In this document: in pieces, positions 59,090-64,000 of the stretch
How the letters are laid out: each line of letters starts with the position of its first letter
How positions within the stretch are numbered: the stretch's first letter is position 1
NCBI GenBank assembly: GCA_963995525.1
Contig: OZ023205.1
Span: forward strand, 41,500,879 to 41,564,878
Length of the DNA stretch: 64,000 bases
Origin: Escarpia spicata
Taxonomy: Eukaryota; Annelida; Polychaeta; Sabellida; Siboglinidae
Reading direction: 5' to 3'
Notes under the pieces: generated by a model
Databases searched by the model: none
What the model was told of the DNA's origin: nothing
The model's input: only the letters and a program-made list of their open reading frames with translations
Translations under genes and position numbers: made by a program

Positions 59090-59626
59090 ATGTCTGAGCT
59101 CGTAAAGAGACACATACTTTGCATACAGGCGCTGAACAGATACAAGAGCACTAAAATTAGACGAGCCATCATCAACAACGCCGACTCCGGTTTCCTGTCG
59201 GCTTTGCTAGTACCGTTGGCCGGTGCGGTCTTTCTACCCTTGCTCAAAGAGGTGCTACTCAAGTACAAGACGATGGAACACGCAAGGAAGATGGTCTTGG
59301 TAGATTCACGACTGTTGGACAGCGCACCACCATCGACGGATACCCTAGGACGCAAGATGCAGGTCCTCGACGACAAGATGAAAGATATACTCGACAGACG
59401 CTATCTCACCGACGGAGAAAAGGTCGTCATGTATAATCAAGTGTTGCAACGGTACAACGCGTTGGCCGATCGACGCATGCACGAACCGATACGCGTGATT
59501 ACGGTGAACAAGGGGATACGCTCACAAGGTTCCCCAATGGCCACGGCGGCAGCGGGGGCGAAAGGTATAGAAGCGGAATTCGCGACAGCCTTCCCAAGGC
59601 GCTTCAGGCCAAAGCCAGATGACTGA
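59090..59626 (+). CDS. Polinton protein of unknown function with hydrophobic segment
   Basis: Begins at ATG 59090, in frame with the ATPase and without an intervening stop, so it could also be a fused C-terminal domain. The start MSELVKRHILCIQAL and NADSGF resemble a conserved Polinton protein found beside the ATPase. Residues about 42-62 (FLSALLVPLAGAVFLPLLKEV) are hydrophobic. The second half is helical and charged (DDKMKDILDRRYL), and the C-terminus is Ala/Gly then basic. No internal break is seen over 178 codons. Role unknown; a capsid- or membrane-associated role is a guess. Confidence 0.6.
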   Translation: MSELVKRHILCIQALNRYKSTKIRRAIINNADSGFLSALLVPLAGAVFLPLLKEVLLKYKTMEHARKMVLVDSRLLDSAPPSTDTLGRKMQVLDDKMKDILDRRYLTDGEKVVMYNQVLQRYNALADRRMHEPIRVITVNKGIRSQGSPMATAAAGAKGIEAEFATAFPRRFRPKPDD

Positions 59627-59918
59627 AGAAACGTGTCAAACGAGACGTAGCGTGGAGTGCGCGCGATCGCTCGGTAGAGCACTTCGAACGCTGCAGTTGA
59701 CACCCGTCCTACCCACGCCACCGTCGGTAGGACGCAAGACATCGGAATGGGAGAGTCTTTAAAGGAGGCGCACCGTCACGAATCGACAGCATAATGTTCG
59801 ATCCACGGAGCAGTCTGCATTGTCTGTTTGCCGCTATCGCTTACGTCGGAGTTCACATCGTGGGTGCAATTACAATCAACTACGTTATCCTTGTATCATG
59901 GCCCGCCGTCGAAAATAG

Positions 59919-60545
59919 CTGCATGGAGTCTACTTCGACTCTGCTAAGGTGGGGAGTTACGGGGGAATCGAGTCTTTGCGCAGAGCCACCTTCCGACCTA
60001 TGCAGGGTGTACCGACAAAGATCGTCGAACAATGGCTATCGGAACAGAAAGCCCTTACCGTACAGAAACCGGTGAGAGTTCGTTTCAAGCGGCCACGTGT
60101 GGTCGTCGGAGGCCGGAATCAACAGTGGCAGGCCGATCTCGTCGATATGTCCAGTCTGAAAACAGACAACGACGGTACGACCTTCCTACTCACGGTGATC
60201 GACATCTTCTCGAAAGCCGCCCGTTGCGTTCCTCTGAAGACCAATTCGGCGACGTCGATGGTGAGGGCGCTGGACGGACTATTCACCGACGGCGATCATC
60301 CGCTGACGTTGCAGACCGATAGAGGTCTGGAATTACCGAACCGTGGCGTTCGGGGTGTATTGGAAAAGTACGGTATCCATCTCTTCTCCACCTACAACGA
60401 GGAGACCAAGGCGAACATCGTGGAACGCTTTAATCACACGTTAAAGACGCGTATGTGGCGATACCTGACGAAAAGCGAGACGTGGTGATACATCGATACC
60501 CTTCAGGACCTGCTATGCTGATACAATACGATCGATGCCAAGGCC
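59919..60545 (+). pseudogene. Polinton integrase, rve family
   Basis: The frame opens after TAG at 59916 and reads GSYGGIESLRRA at about 59952. The catalytic core follows with QWQADLVDM (first Asp, about 60123), LQTDRGLE (second Asp, about 60313) and EETKANIVERFN (Glu, about 60401). All three acidic residues are present. TGA at 60486 and another near 60522 interrupt the C-terminal YID and YN region. The N-terminal zinc-binding part is not visible in this frame. An overlapping frame, 59794-60075, starts with ATG and is hydrophobic at first; I regard it as uncertain. Confidence 0.85.
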
Positions 60546-60599
60546 CTCGTCGGCTATAAAGACTGGTCAAGCGTCCGACAAGCTTTCATTAGCCCACCC

Positions 60600-60836
60600 A
60601 TGACGGACGATACGACAAAACAAGTCTCCGTTAGTGACGAAGTAGACGCTCCGCCGCCGCAGAAAGAGAGGACCCAGTGGCACATCTTCGGCACCGCATA
60701 TCCCAAAGAGGAAACCTTGTTTCTGTGTCATGTCGTCGTCTTGTACACGGCCATCATGATAAGCATTTATAACCTGTCGAACGGACAAGGGAATCTGAAT
60801 CTGTGGACGGCCCTCTTGAGCAGTTCGTTGGGCTAA
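60600..60836 (+). CDS. Small Polinton membrane protein, truncated at C-terminus
   Basis: 78 codons from ATG 60600. Acidic, proline-containing N-terminus, then WHIFGTAYPKEE, then a transmembrane segment (about residues 42-60, LCHVVVLYTAIMISIYNL), then LWTALLSSSLG. The family continues past this point; here TAA at 60834-60836 cuts it and the same frame goes on. It precedes the penton, as in other Polintons. Confidence 0.65.
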   Translation: MTDDTTKQVSVSDEVDAPPPQKERTQWHIFGTAYPKEETLFLCHVVVLYTAIMISIYNLSNGQGNLNLWTALLSSSLG

Positions 60837-60867
60837 ATGCAACTCAGCCCGACGTTGAAACAGCAGC

Positions 60868-61754
60868 ATGATGACGACTGATTTCTATCTCATTTTGCCT
60901 AGCAATGTTTCATTGCGCACTCACCCCAATAGCACCGTGGCGTATTACATCACGAACTTGCCTTGTCGCGTGGTGCTTTCAGACAGCGGCGAGTGGGACT
61001 GCGGTATTGTAAGGTTCCGCTACCCGCACACTTGGTACAATGTTCGTGAGGAGGATACGTGTCAAAGTCCGATAGCACAGGCCACACGCCGTCAGCCAAG
61101 ATCGAACACGGGTATTACTACAACGTGACCCAATTTTTGCATGCCATGAACAATACACTGTTGAAAATGTCGACGGATAAGTTCAAGGTGAAACTGAGCT
61201 ACAGCAACATCTCTCACAATGTACCTTTGCACATGACACCTACAACCGAGTTTTGTATACCCCTCGAGAGTGCCATGGAAACCATATTAGGTTTTCGTAC
61301 GACGTTGATCACCATTACCGATACAAAGTCCACGCGCACCCACGACCCCCCACCCATGCATGGAAACAACATCAGACCGACGTCCACCACCACCACTACC
61401 GACTCCGATTCGACAGACATTGTTGGTGGTGAGTATGCCTTCGAGAAAGAGGCTCCTGTCGTGATGGACATGCTTCAAGGATTCACCACCATGTACGTCT
61501 ACACAGACGTCGTGAAGTCACGTGTCGTCGGAGATATTCACGCACCGTTGCTGCGGAGCGTTGCATTTATCGGACGGAACGGGGCCACCGTGATCAAGAG
61601 TTTCGATAACGTCCAATACGTCCCTCTGCTGTGTAAAGAGTTCGGGACGATAGAGATCGATAAAAGAGACGACACCGGACGACGCGTGCCATTCGAGATC
61701 GGTAAAGTGACGGTGACACTTCATTTCCGACGACGACGGACGGCACTGTTCTAG
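60868..61754 (+). pseudogene. Polinton minor capsid protein (penton, single jelly roll)
   Basis: Starts at ATG 60868 with FYLILPSN, TVAYYITNLP, SGEWDCGI and RYPHTWYNV, the conserved penton N-terminus. A frameshift near 61050 moves the frame, and 61059-61754 continues with GYYYNVTQFLHAMN, FCIPLESAMETILGF, MYVYTDVV and VPLLCKEFGTIEI, ending TAG 61752-61754. The insert THDPPPMHGNNIRP followed by a Thr/Ser/Asp-rich run looks lineage-specific. Pentons cap the vertices of the icosahedral particle. Confidence 0.88.
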
Positions 61755-61756
61755 AG

Positions 61757-62173
61757 ATTAATTACAACGACTACTACACTCGTCAAGCGGGAGGTGCGCT
61801 TCCCTATTTCGCAGGTGCCCGATAACAACGAGGACACGGACTAGGAGGTCTATTCGGAGGTCTACTGCGTAGCGTCTTGCTACTCGTTAAGAGAGGTGCC
61901 ATGGCTTTGTGAAAGAGAGCGGTATCGACCGGCACGCACATAGCCGATGACGTCTTGTCGGGACAGAACATCAGAACGGTCGACAAACGTCGCGTCATTG
62001 CTGCCGGTAGGGACATGTTGAGCGACCTCTTGACCCCTGGCGTGTAAATGCGTAAGCGTATAAGACGCGCACCCGACACGAAACGAGTCAGTACAGCAGG
62101 GGGACTTACGAAAACACGCACGTCGTCGCGGAAACGTGAGCCCGACATATTCGACGATGTCGTTCGTGCATAA
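61757..62173 (+). pseudogene. Glycine-rich capsid-associated protein
   Basis: One frame of 138 codons with three internal stops (TAA 61823, TGA near 61910, TAA near 62045), lying 2 nt after the penton stop and overlapping the capsid start by 17 nt. It reads DYYTRQAGGALPYFAGA, QRGHGLGGLFGGLLRSV, STGTHIADDVLSGQN, then AAGRDMLSDLL and a basic tail. The composition and position match the conserved Polinton protein often likened to adenovirus core or minor-capsid proteins. No ATG is visible at the left end, so the start is lost. Confidence 0.65.
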
Positions 62174-63423
62174 ACAATCGTGTGAGGGACACAAGAGCGA
62201 GCTCGAACTCTTCACCGTGCCTTCGTCTCAGACCAGCATCATCGATAGTCACACGGTACGACACCATCCCATGCCCTCGATCGACTCGTGCGGACCGATA
62301 GAATTCGTTATACCCGCATCGGGAGATGATTACCTGAATCTCGCCAGCACGCTGCTACACGTTCTAGCGAAAGTGTCCCGTGCCGAAGGAGCCGACCTCG
62401 ACGCAGCCGATGCCGTCGGTCCCGTGAATAACTGGCTCCATTCGCTATTCAGTCAGGTCGACGTCTACCTGAGCGGAACGCTCTTGACTCCCTCGACCAA
62501 AACGTACCCGTACTGCACCTACATAGAGACGCAGCTGAGTTACGGAGACGATGCCAAGGAGACGCAACTCACGAGTCTGCTGTGGCACAAGGACACGGGT
62601 GATCGCATGGAAGCCGTCGAAATAGCCGCCGGCGATGCAGCCAACGCGGGTTTCGTCAACAAACGCAACAAGAGCGTTCGAAGTCGCGTGGTTGACATGA
62701 TGGGTCGTCTCCACGTGGACCTGTTCCTCCAGGATAAATTTGTCATCAACGGCGTAGAGGTCAAGATACGTCTGGTGCGCAGCAAGGATAAGTTCGCGTT
62801 AATGGCCGGTAGCGCCAACCCCGACTACAAGATAAAGATAATCAACGCCACACTGTTCTTCAAGAAGGCCACCCTGAATCCGGGCATGCAGATGGCTCAC
62901 ATTAAAGCTCTTGAAAAAGCTGCACGGTCTACTCCATTCCCACGGGTACTCGCTCGCACACGTACGAAAATCTCTTCCTTGACACTCTTCCAAAACGTGC
63001 CGTGCTGTGCTGCATCGATAACGACGCTTACAACGGAACCTACGCTAAATACCCGTTCCACTAAAAAAAACAACCACACCAACTTCCTCGCCGTGTACGT
63101 GGACGGACGACAGATACCATCCAAACCTGTCCAGCCCAATTTCTACGATGATCTCTTCGTCAGGTGCAACACAACCTGTTCACCTCGACAGGTAAGGTGT
63201 GGCAAGACGAAGTGAATGGCTTGTCTCGCGCCGACTTCCGACACTGGATCTCACCTCGGACGCGTGCGACGACTGCTGCTTCCATCTGGTACAAAAGGGC
63301 AACCTGCGCATCGAGATTCATTTCGGCGATGCACTGACGACCACTGTGAACGTCGTCGCCTACGCCGAGTTCGAGACCCTGCTGGAGATCGACAAGAGTC
63401 GCAACATCATCTACGACTTCTGA
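62157..63423 (+). pseudogene. Polinton major capsid protein, double jelly roll
   Basis: ATG 62157 starts a long open stretch to about 62930, with DSHTVRHHPM, GPIEFVIPASGDDYLNL, VNNWLHSLFSQVDVYLSG and PYCTYIETQLSYG. These match the Polinton capsid family. Near 62930 and 63060 compensating frame changes bracket a segment best read in another frame (IPTGTRSHTYENLFL, PKRAVLCCIDND). Another frame change occurs near 63235 before the last part, HLVQKGNLRIEIHF to IYDF, stop TGA 63421-63423. The stop overlaps the protease ATG (TGATG). Length and blocks are nearly complete apart from the frameshifts. Confidence 0.9.
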
Positions 63424-63670
63424 TGGAGACCCTGCAGAACGCCCGCCTACTCGTCCTGGACCCACACGCCGAGGCCATCGTTCGCGCAATCGTAGCCAAA
63501 GACAGACTACTACAGACTCATAGTTCCAAGAGACTTCAGAGTCCCGTGTCTAACGTTTGCGGACAATACTGTGCTGCTTATCTCATGTTTCGCTGTCGCG
63601 GACTTCCTACGGCACTATTCTGGTAGCAAACCATTGCCGTGTATTTGATTGGCTTAAACAGTTTACATAA
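63423..63670 (+). pseudogene. Adenain-like cysteine protease, N-terminally truncated
   Basis: ATG 63423 overlaps the capsid stop. The frame reads METLQNARLL and then LQSPVSNVCGQYCAAYLMF, where CGQYC is the catalytic-cysteine block of adenovirus-like proteases. The frame is lost at 63600-63626, and the tail ANHCRVFDWLKQ ends at TAA 63668-63670 in another frame. The upstream half that should hold the catalytic His and acidic residue is missing. In the family the enzyme matures capsid proteins. Confidence 0.8.
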
Positions 63671-63734
63671 GGTGTGAGTAGTAATAGAGGTTAAGTAGCG
63701 TAGAGGGTGGCGCGCCCTGGGGGCAATCCCATGT

Positions 63735-64000
63735 TAAGAGATAGGGATTCCCCCCCCCCCCCCAGACCGCGACAAACCGTTCCCGGGTTAAAGATAGGGA
63801 TTTTTAACAGGGAAGATAGGGGTTCCACCAAATCTTGTAAACGACTTCTCGCATACTGCTCCTGGGTTAAAGATAGGGATTTTAACAGGGGAGGGATAGG
63901 GATTCCTCCAAAACTGGTAAACGAGAAAACTCGTTTACAAATTCCGCCGAAAACGGTTTTCGAGATACGGATTTTGCGCATTACCACTCCCGGGTTAAAG
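63735..64000. repeat. GGGTTAAAGATAGGGATT tandem repeat
   Basis: CCCGGGTTAAAGATAGGGAT recurs at about 63781 and 63862 and again begins at the window end (63988), each followed by TTTTAACAGGG and GATAGGGNTTCC. The period is about 80-125 bp. Whether it is Polinton terminal sequence or host satellite cannot be told here. Confidence 0.8.

Larger units (their letters stand above)
58263..63670 (+). mobile_element. Polinton/Maverick (adintovirus-like) morphogenesis cluster, decayed
   Basis: Co-directional block with clearly higher GC content than its surroundings. It encodes a small membrane protein, packaging ATPase, an unknown helical protein, integrase, a second small membrane protein, penton, a glycine-rich protein, major capsid protein and protease. 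These are the hallmark genes of Polintons. No polymerase or terminal repeats occur at this end; a PolB relic lies at 1.6-4 kb on the other strand. Every large gene has at least one stop or frameshift, so this is an old endogenous copy. Confidence 0.92.

Noticed and set aside
58826..61825. Several TAA stops in the Polinton genes fall where relatives appear to have tyrosine (58826, 60834, 61823), hinting at recoding of TAA.
   Set aside because: TGA stops and frameshifts are also present in the same genes, and other elements in the window carry TAA at non-Tyr positions. Random decay explains it.
61804..62148. A 114-codon open frame on the minus strand.
   Set aside because: It lies opposite the glycine-rich capsid-associated gene, which has clear family blocks; the frame is a GC-driven shadow.
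1..64000. tRNA genes, rRNA genes and CRISPR arrays.
   Set aside because: No cloverleaf-like conserved boxes, rRNA cores or regular repeat-spacer arrays were noticed by eye; a covariance-model search would be needed to exclude a diverged tRNA.

Overview
The window looks like nuclear DNA of a metazoan, most likely a marine invertebrate. The evidence is AT-rich intergenic DNA, spliceosomal introns (GT-AG and one apparent GC-AG), an AATAAA poly(A) signal, many microsatellites, and decayed transposons of types common in animals (Polinton/Maverick, Gypsy LTR, CR1-like LINEs, Kolobok-like and ISL2EU-like DNA transposons). A mollusc or other lophotrochozoan would fit, but nothing proves it. No bacterial operon, rRNA, tRNA or CRISPR array was seen.

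Layout. 0-1.5 kb: tandem and hairpin repeats. 1.6-4.0 kb (minus): decayed N-terminal part of a Polinton family-B DNA polymerase. 4.5-9.3 kb: Gypsy-type LTR retrotransposon with short LTRs, a likely 5-bp target duplication and several stops. 10.2-14.1 kb: decayed CR1-like LINE. 15.0-15.3 kb: two EGF-like exon relics. 16.5-17.4 kb: repeats plus two tiny Polinton fragments (capsid tail and protease tail) joined tail-to-tail. 18.3-19.45 kb (minus): the best intact gene, a small secreted cysteine-rich peptide with introns and a poly(A) signal. 20-28 kb: repeat-rich DNA with a TGACC/AGGTCA-rich tandem repeat and an SGNH-hydrolase-like fragment. 29.5-34.2 kb: an A-B-A arrangement of two copies of a transposon-like gene on the minus strand; B also occurs alone at 20.2 kb. 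34.3-35.1 kb: internally deleted DDE transposase remnant. 35.6-46.66 kb: an apparent 11-kb TTAA-flanked element carrying a P2X7-ballast-like zinc-domain gene and a convergent Kolobok-like transposase, with a LINE nested inside. 51-56 kb: multi-exon PIF1-like helicase gene, decaying. 57.3-57.8 kb: GGGGTAATTA-rich array. 58.2-63.7 kb: GC-richer Polinton/adintovirus-like morphogenesis cluster (packaging ATPase, integrase, small membrane proteins, penton, glycine-rich capsid-associated protein, major capsid, protease), every large gene broken by stops or frameshifts. 63.7-64 kb: a tandem repeat.

Almost all protein-coding signal comes from mobile elements in different states of decay. The virus-like capsid cluster keeps gene order and many catalytic motifs but could not make complete products. 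The most useful leads are the cysteine-rich peptide gene, the TTAA element that pairs a zinc-domain cargo with a transposase, and the scattered, rearranged Polinton pieces.
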